Assembly (NCBI RefSeq): GCF_005222675.1
Contig: NZ_STGE01000002.1
Coordinates: 62,001 to 126,000 of the forward strand
Source of the DNA: Mycolicibacterium sp. CR10
GTDB lineage: Bacteria; Actinomycetota; Actinomycetes; Mycobacteriales; Mycobacteriaceae
Length of the DNA: 64,000 bases
Direction of reading: 5' to 3'
Made by a program: the position numbers and the translations under genes. Position 1 is the stretch's first letter. The number at the start of each line of letters is the position of its first letter. Below the pieces are notes generated by a model that saw nothing but the letters and a program-made list of their open reading frames with translations, searched no databases and was not told the DNA's origin. Below, piece after piece: positions 17,996 through 26,611 of this stretch.

Positions 17996-19108
17996 ATGGG
18001 TGATGCATCGTTGACGACTGAACTCGGCCGGGTCCTGGTCACCGGCGGCTCGGGCTTCGTGGGCGCCAACCTGGTGACCGAACTTCTCGAACGTGGCCTC
18101 GAGGTCCGCTCATTCGACCGGGTTCCCTCGCCGCTGCCAGGGCACCCCCGCCTGGAGGTGTTCGAAGGCGACATCACGAACAGCGACGACGTCGCGGCCG
18201 CGGTCGACGACATCGACACCGTGATCCACACCGCGGCGATCATCGACCTGATGGGCGGCGCCTCCGTCACGCAGGAGTACCGGCAGCGCAGCTTCGCCGT
18301 CAACGTCACCGGCACCGAGAACCTGGTGCACGCCGCCCAGAAGGCCGGCGTGAAGCGATTCGTCTACACCGCGTCCAACAGCGTGGTGATGGGCGGTAAG
18401 CGCATCTCGGGCGGCGACGAAACCCTGCCTTACACAGAACGTTTCAACGACCTCTACACCGAGACCAAAGTGGTGGCCGAGAAGTTCGTTCTTTCTCAGA
18501 ACGGGGTCGCGGGCCTGTTGACCTGCTCGATCCGCCCCAGCGGCATCTGGGGCCGCGGCGATCAGACGATGTTCCGCAAGGTGTTCGAGAGCGTGCTGGC
18601 CGGACACGTCAAGGTGCTCGTCGGCAACGAGAACGTCAAGCTCGACAACTCCTACGTCCACAACCTGATTCACGGTTTCATCCTCGCCGCCCAGCACCTG
18701 GTGCCGGTCGGGACGGCACCCGGTCAGGCGTATTTCATCAACGACGGCGAGCCGATCAATATGTTCGAGTTCGCCCGGCCCGTGGTCGAGGCCTGCGGTG
18801 AGCCTTTCCCCCGACTTCGGGTTCCGGGCCGACTGGTGTGGTTCGCGGTGACGGTCTGGCAGTTCCTGCACTTCCGCTTCGGCCTACCCAAGCCGCTCTT
18901 GGAACCCCTTGCGGTGGAGCGACTTTACCTGGACAACTACTTCTCAATCGCCAAGGCGCAGCGCGACCTCGGCTACCAGCCGATGTACACCACGAAGCAG
19001 GCGCTCGAGCACTGCCTGCCGTACTACGTCGACCTGTTCCACCAGATGAAGTCCGAGACGGGCGAGCCACTGGTGGCCGCGGCCGCACCCGTCCCCCCGG
19101 CGGGCTGA
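17996..19108 (+). CDS. hsd: 3beta-hydroxysteroid dehydrogenase/isomerase family protein
   Basis: A 370-aa extended SDR, the same length as Rv1106c, which oxidises cholesterol to cholest-4-en-3-one using NAD+. The Rossmann motif is VTGGSGFVG (15-23), the active-site pair is Y154-TET-K158, and GIWGRGDQTMFRK and SYVHNLIHGFILA are typical of 3beta-HSDs. A hydrophobic stretch near 280-300 (WFAVTVWQFLHFRF) may give membrane contact, as in homologues. ATG 17996 is chosen; the frame is open further upstream into xseB. A KstR box lies directly upstream. Confidence 0.9.
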   Translation: MGDASLTTELGRVLVTGGSGFVGANLVTELLERGLEVRSFDRVPSPLPGHPRLEVFEGDITNSDDVAAAVDDIDTVIHTAAIIDLMGGASVTQEYRQRSFAVNVTGTENLVHAAQKAGVKRFVYTASNSVVMGGKRISGGDETLPYTERFNDLYTETKVVAEKFVLSQNGVAGLLTCSIRPSGIWGRGDQTMFRKVFESVLAGHVKVLVGNENVKLDNSYVHNLIHGFILAAQHLVPVGTAPGQAYFINDGEPINMFEFARPVVEACGEPFPRLRVPGRLVWFAVTVWQFLHFRFGLPKPLLEPLAVERLYLDNYFSIAKAQRDLGYQPMYTTKQALEHCLPYYVDLFHQMKSETGEPLVAAAAPVPPAG

Positions 19109-19150
19109 CACTGCGGGTCGTCATGATGGGCAGACGACCATGGGAGGCTC

Positions 19151-19870
19151 ATGCCGCAGTTTCTGTACGCCACAAGCGGAGACGCCAAAGTCCGGTACCT
19201 CGACTCGGGCGGTGACGACCGAGGTGCGCCGATCGTCTTCGTCCCCGGGTTCACCGATGTCGCCGACGACTACGTCGAGGTCCTGCCGCTGCTGGGTCGA
19301 CGGACGGTCGTGGTCGAGCTTCGCGGTCACGGCGGAAGCAGTGCGCCTGCCGGCGCGTACGACTCGGGCACGCTTGTCCGCGATGTCGGGGCGGTCGTCG
19401 ATGCGGTGACCGACGGCCCCGTGCACCTCATGACGTTCTCCCGCGGGACCACCTACGCGGTGGCTTGGGCCGTCGGCCATCCCGAGCGGGTCCGCTCCCT
19501 GTCGATCGGCGACTACGTGCCCGAGGAGATCACGCTGTCCGACGACGAGGCGCGCGGCGTGCTCGACGGACGCTGGCGAGGGACGCCGGTGAGCGACCGT
19601 GTTGACCGCGACGCCGCCATGGCCACATTCGGCGCCGCCCGTCAGCAGTCGTTCTGGGAACCGCTGTCCCGGCGCCAGCATCCGCTGCTGGTGGTCCGAA
19701 GTCCCAACAGCCCGCTGATCGACGACGCCGCGTGGAGCGACTACCAGCGACTGTTCCCGGACGCCCGGCGCCAGGAGTTCGCCGACTCTCCGCACGACAT
19801 CTTCCGTCCCGATCGCGGCCGCTACCCGACGCTGGTCCGCGAGCATGTCGACGCGGTCGACGCGAGCTGA
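19151..19870 (+). CDS. Alpha/beta hydrolase
   Basis: A 239-aa alpha/beta-fold hydrolase from ATG 19151 with GGGAGG upstream. The oxyanion-hole region is PGFTDVADDY, the elbow is TFSRGTTYA (Ser within F-S-R-G, a variant of GxSxG) and the catalytic His is in DSPHDIFRPD near the C-terminus. RGHGGSSAP is the usual loop after strand 4. The cap is short. Substrate unknown. It follows 3beta-HSD by 42 bp and may share its transcript. Confidence 0.75.
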   Translation: MPQFLYATSGDAKVRYLDSGGDDRGAPIVFVPGFTDVADDYVEVLPLLGRRTVVVELRGHGGSSAPAGAYDSGTLVRDVGAVVDAVTDGPVHLMTFSRGTTYAVAWAVGHPERVRSLSIGDYVPEEITLSDDEARGVLDGRWRGTPVSDRVDRDAAMATFGAARQQSFWEPLSRRQHPLLVVRSPNSPLIDDAAWSDYQRLFPDARRQEFADSPHDIFRPDRGRYPTLVREHVDAVDAS

Positions 19871-19959
19871 CAATCCGCTGGATGCTTCGCCGAACCGGCT
19901 GATTAACAACCGGTATCGCCATAGGGTCGACCCAACGTCGATTGGTCGGAGGGGTCGCA

Positions 19960-21510
19960 ATGCCGCACGGGAAGCCCAATATTCTCGTCATCTGGGGCGA
20001 CGACATCGGGATCAGCAATCTCAGTTGCTACAGCGACGGCCTGATGGGCTACCGCACGCCCAACATCGACCGGATCGCCAACGAGGGCATGCGGTTCACC
20101 GACTCCTACGGTGAGCAAAGCTGCACCGCGGGACGTGCGGCATTCATCAGCGGACAGAGTGTGTATCGCACCGGCATGAGCAAAGTCGGTGTGCCGGGCG
20201 CCGATATCGGTTGGTCTGCCGAGGATCCGACGATTGCCGAACTGCTCAAGCCTCTCGGCTACGCCACCGGCCAGTTCGGCAAGAACCACTTCGGGGACAA
20301 GAACAAACATCTACCGACGGTGCACGGTTTCGACGAGTTCTACGGCAACCTGTACCACCTCAATGCGGAGGAGGAGCCCGAGCAGTTCGACTACCCGCAC
20401 AAGGACCAGTTCCCCAAGCTCCACGACTTCGCGTTGCCCCGGGGCGTCCTCCGGTGCAAGGCCACCGACGAGGTGTCCGCCGAACCCGACGATCCGAAGT
20501 TCGGCCCGGTCGGCAAGCAGGCCATCGAGGACACCGGTCCGCTGGACACCAAGCGCATGGAGACCATCGACGATGACACCACCGGCGCGTGCATTGACTA
20601 CATCACGCGGCAGCACGAGGCGGACACCCCGTTCTTCGTGTGGATGAACACCACCCATATGCACCTGTACACCCACACCAAACCGGAGACCCGCGGACAG
20701 GCGGGGCTGTGGCAGTCGGCCTACCACGACTCGATGATCGACCACGACCGCAATGTCGGCCAATTGCTGGACTGCCTCGACGAACTCGGCATCGCCGACG
20801 ACACCATCGTGGTCTACAGCACCGACAACGGCCCGCACCGCAACAGCTGGCCCGACGCCGGCACCACACCGTTCCGTAGTGAGAAGGACACCAACTGGGA
20901 GGGCGCGTTCCGGGTGCCCGAGATGATCCGGTGGCCCGGCAAGATCGACGCCGGGTCGGTCTCCAACGAGATCATCCAGCACCACGATTGGCTGCCGACA
21001 TTCCTGGCCGCGGCCGGCGAGCCCGACATCATCGAGAAGCTGAAGACGGGCCATAAAGCCGGGGCGGACGGGGACACCGAGTACAAGGTCCACATCGACG
21101 GCTTCAACCTGCTGCCCTACCTGACCGGTGAGGTCGAGGCCAGTCCCCGCCGCGGGTTCTTCTACTTCTCCGACGACGCCGACCTGTTGGCGATGCGGTT
21201 CGAGAACTGGAAGGCCGTGTTCATGGAGCAGCGGTGCCAGGGCACGCTACGAATCTGGGCCGAGCCGTTCACTACGCTGCGGGTGCCGTTGCTGTTCAAC
21301 CTGCGGACGGACCCATTCGAGTACGCCCCCATCACGTCCAACACCTACTACGACTGGCTGCTCCATCACGACTACTTCATCTTCTACATGACGGCGATGG
21401 CGACCATGTTTCTCGAGACCTTCAAGGAGTTTCCGCCGCGGCACCCACCCGCGAGCTTCAGCGTCGACCAGGCAGTCGAGAAGCTGCACAAGTTCTTGGC
21501 GAAGGATTGA
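19960..21510 (+). CDS. Type I sulfatase (arylsulfatase family)
   Basis: A 516-aa sulfatase from ATG 19960, preceded by GGAGGGG. The N-terminal metal ligands are D14-D15 in VIWGDDIG. The modification motif C55-TAGR59 has the form CxAxR, so C55 should become formylglycine. STDNGPHRNSW supplies further metal and sulfate ligands, and KNHFGDKN is the conserved Lys region. There is no signal peptide, so it is predicted cytoplasmic. Related proteins hydrolyse alkyl or aryl sulfates. The gene is followed after three bases by a HAD phosphatase and then by a formylglycine-generating enzyme, its expected activator. Confidence 0.88.
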   Translation: MPHGKPNILVIWGDDIGISNLSCYSDGLMGYRTPNIDRIANEGMRFTDSYGEQSCTAGRAAFISGQSVYRTGMSKVGVPGADIGWSAEDPTIAELLKPLGYATGQFGKNHFGDKNKHLPTVHGFDEFYGNLYHLNAEEEPEQFDYPHKDQFPKLHDFALPRGVLRCKATDEVSAEPDDPKFGPVGKQAIEDTGPLDTKRMETIDDDTTGACIDYITRQHEADTPFFVWMNTTHMHLYTHTKPETRGQAGLWQSAYHDSMIDHDRNVGQLLDCLDELGIADDTIVVYSTDNGPHRNSWPDAGTTPFRSEKDTNWEGAFRVPEMIRWPGKIDAGSVSNEIIQHHDWLPTFLAAAGEPDIIEKLKTGHKAGADGDTEYKVHIDGFNLLPYLTGEVEASPRRGFFYFSDDADLLAMRFENWKAVFMEQRCQGTLRIWAEPFTTLRVPLLFNLRTDPFEYAPITSNTYYDWLLHHDYFIFYMTAMATMFLETFKEFPPRHPPASFSVDQAVEKLHKFLAKD

Positions 21511-21513
21511 ACA

Positions 21514-22428
21514 GTGGACATGTGGAACGACGGGCCCACCAAGGCGGCCATCCTCGACTTCGTCGAGCGCGTCACGACGCAGGGGCCAGACTTCGTCGAA
21601 CCCGAGGCACGGGTGGCGGTATTCGACAACGACGGCACGCTGTGGTGCGAGAAACCGATGTACATCCAGCTGGACTTCATCGTCCGCAGACTCGCCGAGA
21701 GAGCGGCCACCGATGCGTCGCTGGCCGACCAACAGCCCTACGCCGCGGCGGTTTCGGGCGACCTCAACTGGTTCGGCGGTGCCATCACCAAGCACTACCA
21801 GGGCGATAATGCAGACCTCAAAGTGATGGCGGCAGCGGTGATGTCGCTGCACGAATCGATGGTGGTCGAAGATCACGCGGCACTGGTGAGTGCCTTCTTC
21901 GCCGAGGCCGCCCACCCGACGTTGGGGCGTCCGTACCTGAGCTGTGTGTACACACCGATGGTGGAGTTGCTGCGGTATCTGGAGACGCATGACTTCACCA
22001 ACTACATCGTTTCCGGTGGCGGTCGCGATTTCATGCGACCGATCACCGGGTCCATCTACGGCATCCCACCGGAACGCGTCGTCGGTAGCTCGCAGGGCCT
22101 GAAGTTCGACGGCGCTGAAGGCCACGGAAACCTGCTGATACAGCCGGCTCTGGATGTTTTTGACGACGGACCGGAGAAACCGGTGCGGATATGGAACCGC
22201 ATCGGTCGCCGGCCAATTCTCTCGGCGGGCAACTCCAACGGCGACGACGAGATGCTGATGTATTCGGGTCGGCCCGGTAAGGCCGCGCTGCGACTGCTGG
22301 TGCTTCACGACGACGCCGAGCGCGAATTCGACTACACCGCAGGCGCCGAGCGCGCGCTCGAACATGCGAGTCAGTACGGGTGGAGCGTCGTGAGCATGAA
22401 GAACGACTGGACCACCGTCTTTGACTGA
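21514..22428 (+). CDS. HAD-superfamily hydrolase
   Basis: A 304-aa HAD phosphatase-like protein starting at GTG 21514, three bases after the sulfatase stop. Motif I is D38-N-D40-GT (DxDGT), motif II is the Ser of IVSGGGRD, and motifs III/IV are seen as K86-type Lys residues and GNSNGDDEML. The cap lies between about 55 and 155. Homologues of this group are often found beside sulfatases. It may remove phosphate from a substrate processed together with the sulfate ester; the substrate is unknown. Confidence 0.82.
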   Translation: MDMWNDGPTKAAILDFVERVTTQGPDFVEPEARVAVFDNDGTLWCEKPMYIQLDFIVRRLAERAATDASLADQQPYAAAVSGDLNWFGGAITKHYQGDNADLKVMAAAVMSLHESMVVEDHAALVSAFFAEAAHPTLGRPYLSCVYTPMVELLRYLETHDFTNYIVSGGGRDFMRPITGSIYGIPPERVVGSSQGLKFDGAEGHGNLLIQPALDVFDDGPEKPVRIWNRIGRRPILSAGNSNGDDEMLMYSGRPGKAALRLLVLHDDAEREFDYTAGAERALEHASQYGWSVVSMKNDWTTVFD

Positions 22429-22433
22429 TTACG

Positions 22434-22498
22434 GCATTCAGACTGCGTGGCCGGCGACGAGCACTCGCACTTTCTCGCCCCCAGCGCAGCCTCAACGC
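22434..22498 (-). repeat. 65-bp inverted-repeat element, copy B
   Basis: Read on the minus strand, this 65-bp stretch aligns without gaps to the element at 58000-58064. Both start gcgttgag and end aatgc, with ctgc near one end, cgcagtct near the other and aaag..cgagt in the middle. The ends form an imperfect inverted repeat of about 14 bp. It fills the gap between the HAD and FGE genes. Confidence 0.5.
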
Positions 22499-22511
22499 AC
22501 GGGAGCCCCGC

Positions 22512-23396
22512 GTGGCTGACGAAGGGCTCGCGTGGATCCCGCCGCAGACGGCCGTGCTGGGTTCCGATGCGCACTATCCCGAAGAGGGGCCGACGCGCGA
22601 GGTCAGCGTCGACGGGTTCTGGATGCAGACACATCAGGTGACCAACGCGCAGTTCGCCGAATTCGTCTCGGCGACAGACTATGTGACCGTTGCGGAGCGC
22701 CCGCTCGATCCCGATGACTATCCGGGCGCGCCACCGGAAAACCTGCAGCCCGGCTCGATGGTGTTCCGGCGAACGGCCGGTCCCGTCGATCTCCGCCATA
22801 TCAATCTGTGGTGGCGATGGACGCCCGGCGCGTGCTGGAGCCATCCCCGGGGGCCGCGCTCGTCGACTTCCGGCCGCGAGAGCCACCCCGTCGTCCATGT
22901 CGCGTTCGAAGACGCAGCGGCCTACGCGAATTGGTCCGGACATGATCTTCCCACCGAGGCTCAGTGGGAGGCCGCTGCGCGAGGTGGACTACCGGGCACC
23001 ACCTACGTCTGGGGCGACGAGCCGGAACACACCGGACAGAAGCTTGCCAACTACTGGCACGGCGAGTTCCCCTACCTGCCGGACACCGGATACGGACAGA
23101 CGACACCGGTGGGCAGCTTTGCGCCCAACAGATACGGGCTCTTCGACATGGCAGGCAACGTGTGGGAATGGACCACCGACTGGTATACCGGCGATCGGTC
23201 GATCGAATCATGCTGTGCCGCAGACAGCTACGATCCGGCGCAGCCCCAGTTCCAGATTCCGAGGAGGGTCATCAAGGGCGGCTCGTTCCTGTGCGCGGAC
23301 AGCTACTGTATGCGCTACCGGCCCGCGGCGCGCCGCCCACAGATGGTCGATACCGGCATGAGCCATATCGGGTTCCGCTGCATCAAGCGGGAATAG
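22512..23396 (+). CDS. Formylglycine-generating enzyme (sulfatase-modifying factor)
   Basis: A 294-aa SUMF1-family protein (FGE-sulfatase domain, PF03781) starting at GTG 22512. Its copper-binding active-site cysteines are C261 and C266 in GGSFLCADSYCMRYRPAAR; the human enzyme has the same SYxCxxSYCxRYR pattern. Earlier landmarks are VTNAQFAEFV, LPTEAQWEAAARGG and FDMAGNVWEWTTDWY. The enzyme oxidises the sulfatase motif Cys to formylglycine with O2. Its target is presumably the sulfatase 1.0 kb upstream. It is of the aerobic type, close in length to the M. tuberculosis FGE Rv0712. Confidence 0.93.
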   Translation: MADEGLAWIPPQTAVLGSDAHYPEEGPTREVSVDGFWMQTHQVTNAQFAEFVSATDYVTVAERPLDPDDYPGAPPENLQPGSMVFRRTAGPVDLRHINLWWRWTPGACWSHPRGPRSSTSGRESHPVVHVAFEDAAAYANWSGHDLPTEAQWEAAARGGLPGTTYVWGDEPEHTGQKLANYWHGEFPYLPDTGYGQTTPVGSFAPNRYGLFDMAGNVWEWTTDWYTGDRSIESCCAADSYDPAQPQFQIPRRVIKGGSFLCADSYCMRYRPAARRPQMVDTGMSHIGFRCIKRE

Positions 23397-23460
23397 ACCA
23401 ATCACCGATGGCCCGGTGTGGTGTGCTGTTGTCATCACCGTCCCGCCTGAGGAGAGAGCC

Positions 23461-23580
23461 ATGGAACATCACGTCCGGGTGCAGCGATCCGACCACGAAT
23501 GTCGATGCAATTGCAGCAGGTGCAAAGACGGCAAGCACTGTCACAACCCGGCCAGCGGCTGCCGCGCTTCGCACTGGTAG
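23461..23580 (+). CDS. 39-residue Cys/His-rich peptide, possible metal-binding protein
   Basis: A small gene from ATG 23461 to TAG 23580, preceded by the strong site GGAGAGAG (23451-23458). The peptide has six Cys (C14, C16, C18, C21, C27, C34) and six His (H3, H4, H12, H26, H28, H38) in 39 residues. The cluster CRCNCSRC is typical of metallothionein-like metal binding. It does not look like MymT, the known mycobacterial metallothionein. It lies between FGE and a KstR box, in neither operon clearly. Coding is supported by the ribosome-binding site and composition only. Confidence 0.6.
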   Translation: MEHHVRVQRSDHECRCNCSRCKDGKHCHNPASGCRASHW

Positions 23581-23698
23581 CCGGCGCGCGCGTCGACGCG
23601 CTCACCGACGGTGTTGGTGGCTCTGCGGTCGGTATCCGGTGGCGTCGGCGACGAACTTCATGTCGCGGCTATTGCACTTTCGGCGTCCAGATGTGACG

Positions 23699-23714
23699 TT
23701 AGAACACGTTCTAA
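23699..23714. promoter_or_regulatory. Perfect KstR palindrome upstream of the SDR pair
   Basis: TTAGAACACGTTCTAA is a 16-bp sequence with inner TAGAACACGTTCTA matching TnnAACnnGTTnnA at all fixed positions and nearly fully palindromic. It lies 24 bp before the SDR start at 23738, in a position to cover the promoter. It predicts steroid-responsive control of the two SDR genes. Confidence 0.8.
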
Positions 23715-23737
23715 TCCGCCGTCGAAGGGCCAACGGG

Positions 23738-24511
23738 ATGACCGACAGTAGCGAGAGGGTCGCCGTCATCATCGGCGGCGCATCCGGGATCGGGTGGGCG
23801 AGCGCCCAGGCCCTCGCCGCCGAAGGATGCCGGATCACGATCGCCGACCTCAACGCCGACGGAGCCCGCGACCGCGCCGCCGAGTTGGGCCCCAAGCACA
23901 CCGGGGCGTACGTCAACGTCACCGATGAGGACTCCGTGCAGCGCCTCTTCGACGGCATCGGCCCGGTCGACATCACCGTGAACTGCGCGGGGTTCAGCAA
24001 CGTCGGCCTGATCACCGAGATGCCCGTCGAGGACTTCCGCTCTGTGATCGACGTCTGCCTCAACGGGTCGATGATCGTCATGAAGCACGCCGGCAGGCAC
24101 CTGCGGGCGGGCGGTTCGCTGGTGTCGATCACATCGCTGAACGCCAGGCAGCCGGCCGCAGGCATGAGCGCGTACTGTGCCGCCAAGGCGGGCCTGTCGA
24201 TGCTCACCGAGGTGGCCGCGCTGGAGATGGGGCCGCGCGGAATCCGGGTCAACGCCGTGGCCCCCGGCTTCGTCCACACCCCACTGACGGCGGCGGCCGC
24301 GTCGGTTCCCGGGGTCGTCGAGGACTACATCGACAACACCGCGATCGGCCGCGCGGGCACCCCGGAGGACATCGCCAATGCGGTTGTGTACCTGTGCTCT
24401 CCGGGATCATCCTGGCTGACCGGCGAGGTGCTCGACATCAACGGCGGGGCGCACCTGAAGCGCTACCCGGACGTGATGGGTCACGTCATGCGACTGATGG
24501 AGCAGGCATGA
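23738..24511 (+). CDS. Short-chain dehydrogenase/reductase (SDR) 1
   Basis: A 257-aa classical SDR from ATG 23738, with GAAGGG upstream. The cofactor motif is GGASGIG (13-19) with D at the end of strand 2 (TIADLNADG), which favours NAD(H). NCAGFSN replaces the usual NNAG. The catalytic Ser is in SITSLNA, and YCAAK gives the catalytic Tyr-Lys pair. It overlaps SDR2 by four bases. A KstR box upstream suggests a hydroxysteroid or steroid side-chain substrate. Confidence 0.85.
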   Translation: MTDSSERVAVIIGGASGIGWASAQALAAEGCRITIADLNADGARDRAAELGPKHTGAYVNVTDEDSVQRLFDGIGPVDITVNCAGFSNVGLITEMPVEDFRSVIDVCLNGSMIVMKHAGRHLRAGGSLVSITSLNARQPAAGMSAYCAAKAGLSMLTEVAALEMGPRGIRVNAVAPGFVHTPLTAAAASVPGVVEDYIDNTAIGRAGTPEDIANAVVYLCSPGSSWLTGEVLDINGGAHLKRYPDVMGHVMRLMEQA

Positions 24512-25335
24512 GCTTCGCCGGCAAACACGCGATCGTCACGGGCGCGGGCTCGGGTATCGGTGCGGCCCTGTGCCGCGCCCTCGATCTTGCAGGCGCCCAC
24601 GTCGTCTGCACCGACATCGACCGCAGCGCCGCCGAAGCCACGGCGTCGTCGCTGAGCCCGCGGGCCCGCGCCGCGACGCTCGATGTCACCGACGCCGGGG
24701 CGGTACAGGCGGCCGTCGACGACGTGGTCGGCCGTGCCGGCCGACTGGACCTGATGTTCAACAACGCCGGAATCGTCTGGGGCGGCGAAACCGAACTGCT
24801 CACGCTCGACCAGTGGAACGCCATCATCGACATCAACCTGCGCGGTGTCGTGCACGGTGTGGTGGCCGCCTACCCGCAGATGCTGCGCCAGGGCGACGGG
24901 CACATCATCAACACCGCGTCGATGGCGGGCCTGGCCGCGGGCGGCCAGCTCACCAGCTATGTGGCGACCAAGCACGCGGTCGTCGGGTTGTCCATGGCGC
25001 TGCGCTCCGAAGCGGTGCCCCGCGGTGTCGGGGTCCTCGTCGTCTGCCCCGCCGCGGTCGAGACGCCGATCCTGGACAAGGGCGCGGTGGGCAGCTTCGG
25101 CGGACGCGACTACTTTCTGAAGACCCAGGGCGGCAAGGCCTACGACGCCGATCAGCTGGCCAGGGACATCCTGCGCGCCATCGAACGCAACAAGGCGATT
25201 CTGGTGAAACCTACTGTGGCACATGCACAATGGTTGTTCGCCCGGCTCGCGCCGGTGATGATGAACCGGCTGTCCATGCGATTCACCTCACCGCAGGCGA
25301 AGCGATCACCGTCCCGCGCCGTCGACTCGGGTTAG
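24508..25335 (+). CDS. Short-chain dehydrogenase/reductase (SDR) 2
   Basis: A 275-aa classical SDR whose ATG overlaps the SDR1 stop (ATGA). The cofactor motif is TGAGSGIG (10-17), the acidic residue after strand 2 is in CTDIDRS (NAD-preferring), NNAGIVWGG follows, and the catalytic residues are Ser in TASMAG and the YVATK pair. The longer C-terminus (about 225-275, with ILVKPTVAHAQWLFARLAPVMMNRL) may contact the membrane or form a substrate lid. It is probably a co-regulated partner of SDR1 in a KstR-controlled operon. Confidence 0.85.
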   Translation: MSFAGKHAIVTGAGSGIGAALCRALDLAGAHVVCTDIDRSAAEATASSLSPRARAATLDVTDAGAVQAAVDDVVGRAGRLDLMFNNAGIVWGGETELLTLDQWNAIIDINLRGVVHGVVAAYPQMLRQGDGHIINTASMAGLAAGGQLTSYVATKHAVVGLSMALRSEAVPRGVGVLVVCPAAVETPILDKGAVGSFGGRDYFLKTQGGKAYDADQLARDILRAIERNKAILVKPTVAHAQWLFARLAPVMMNRLSMRFTSPQAKRSPSRAVDSG

Positions 25336-25375
25336 GGTTGCGGTCAGCGGGAACTGGAGGGTCGGGAGGGCGCAC

Positions 25376-26611
25376 ATGACGGACGAATTCACCGTCACCC
25401 AGAAGCGCGCTCTCGCCGTCGTGACGGTGATCGCGCTCGCCTTCGCAGCCTATTTCCTGCGCGGCTATGTGTTGCTGATCGCCGTGGCTGCCGTGCTGGC
25501 ATACCTGTTCACCCCGCTGTACCAGCGCCTGCGGGCGAAGATGAATGTCGGCCTGTCCGCCACGGTGACGCTGCTGACCGCGATCGCGACGGTCGCCGTG
25601 CCGCTGACCGGTGTCGTCTTCCTCGCCGTCGTGCAGATCAGTCAGATGGTGACCAGCATCGGTCACTGGGTGGAGCAGACCGACTTCACCGCACTGGCGC
25701 AGCGACTGCTCGACTCTGCCAACGAAGTGCTCGCGCGGGTGCCGTTCATGAACATCACGCTGACCGAGGACTCGGTGCGCCAGGCGGCCACCAGGATCGG
25801 GCAGAACTTCGGCGAGATCGCCCTGGACGTCGCCCGGGATTCCGTCGGCGGTCTGGCGGCGACGGTGACGGCGCTGGTCATCTTCATCTACGTGTTCATT
25901 GCCCTGCTGACCAACGGCCACCAGGTGGTGGCCTTGTTCCGCGATCTGAATCCGTTGGGCGAGCAGGTATCCGACCTTTACCTCGCGAAGATCGGGGCCA
26001 TGGTCTCTGCCACGGTCAAGGGGCAGTTCATCATCGCCGTGTGCCAGGGCGTGGCGGGGGCGGTCTCGGTCTACATCGCCGGAATCCACGACGGCTTCTT
26101 CATGTTCGTCATCTTCTTGACGGTGCTGTCCTTCATTCCGCTGGGCGGCGGGATCGTGACGATCCCCCTCGGAATCGGTATGGCGGTGTTCGGCAACGTG
26201 TTCGGCGGGGTCTTCGTCGTGCTGTTCCACATCATCGTGGTGACGAACATCGACAACGTGTTGCGCCCGTTCCTGGTGCCCAAGAGTGCGCACCTGCACC
26301 CGGCGCTGATGCTGCTGTCGGTGTTCGCGGGCCTGAAAATGTTCGGCTTCTGGGGAATCGTCCTCGGCCCGGTGCTGATGATCGTCATCGTGACCACGAT
26401 CAGCGTATACCTCGCGGTCGACAAGGGAAGATCGCTGGACTCGCTGACCGGCACCCGCGCCGAACCGGAGGATGACGAGGCGGAACGGGCGGTCCCGTGG
26501 TGGCGCCGGATCCTGCCCGGAAAGCCCAAGCCGACGGCCAAGGCCGCACCCGACGCCGACGCCGCCGACGCCGCCGGGGCCGCGCCCGGCCCTACGTCAG
26601 CCGGGACCTGA
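25376..26611 (+). CDS. AI-2E family transporter (Rv1101c homologue)
   Basis: A 411-aa membrane protein of the AI-2E/PerM family (PF01594). About seven to eight membrane segments are visible: 17-37, 40-57, 68-93, 165-190, 230-255, 256-282, 285-310 and 330-355. The family block near NIDNVLRPFLVPKSAHLHPALMLLSVFAGLKMFGFWGIVLGPVL (about 300-345) is intact. Members have been linked to export of signals or small molecules, or to Na+/H+ antiport; the role here is not known. The C-terminal tail is Pro/Ala-rich and cytoplasmic. The last 20 bp overlap the convergent DLH gene. Confidence 0.85.
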   Translation: MTDEFTVTQKRALAVVTVIALAFAAYFLRGYVLLIAVAAVLAYLFTPLYQRLRAKMNVGLSATVTLLTAIATVAVPLTGVVFLAVVQISQMVTSIGHWVEQTDFTALAQRLLDSANEVLARVPFMNITLTEDSVRQAATRIGQNFGEIALDVARDSVGGLAATVTALVIFIYVFIALLTNGHQVVALFRDLNPLGEQVSDLYLAKIGAMVSATVKGQFIIAVCQGVAGAVSVYIAGIHDGFFMFVIFLTVLSFIPLGGGIVTIPLGIGMAVFGNVFGGVFVVLFHIIVVTNIDNVLRPFLVPKSAHLHPALMLLSVFAGLKMFGFWGIVLGPVLMIVIVTTISVYLAVDKGRSLDSLTGTRAEPEDDEAERAVPWWRRILPGKPKPTAKAAPDADAADAAGAAPGPTSAGT

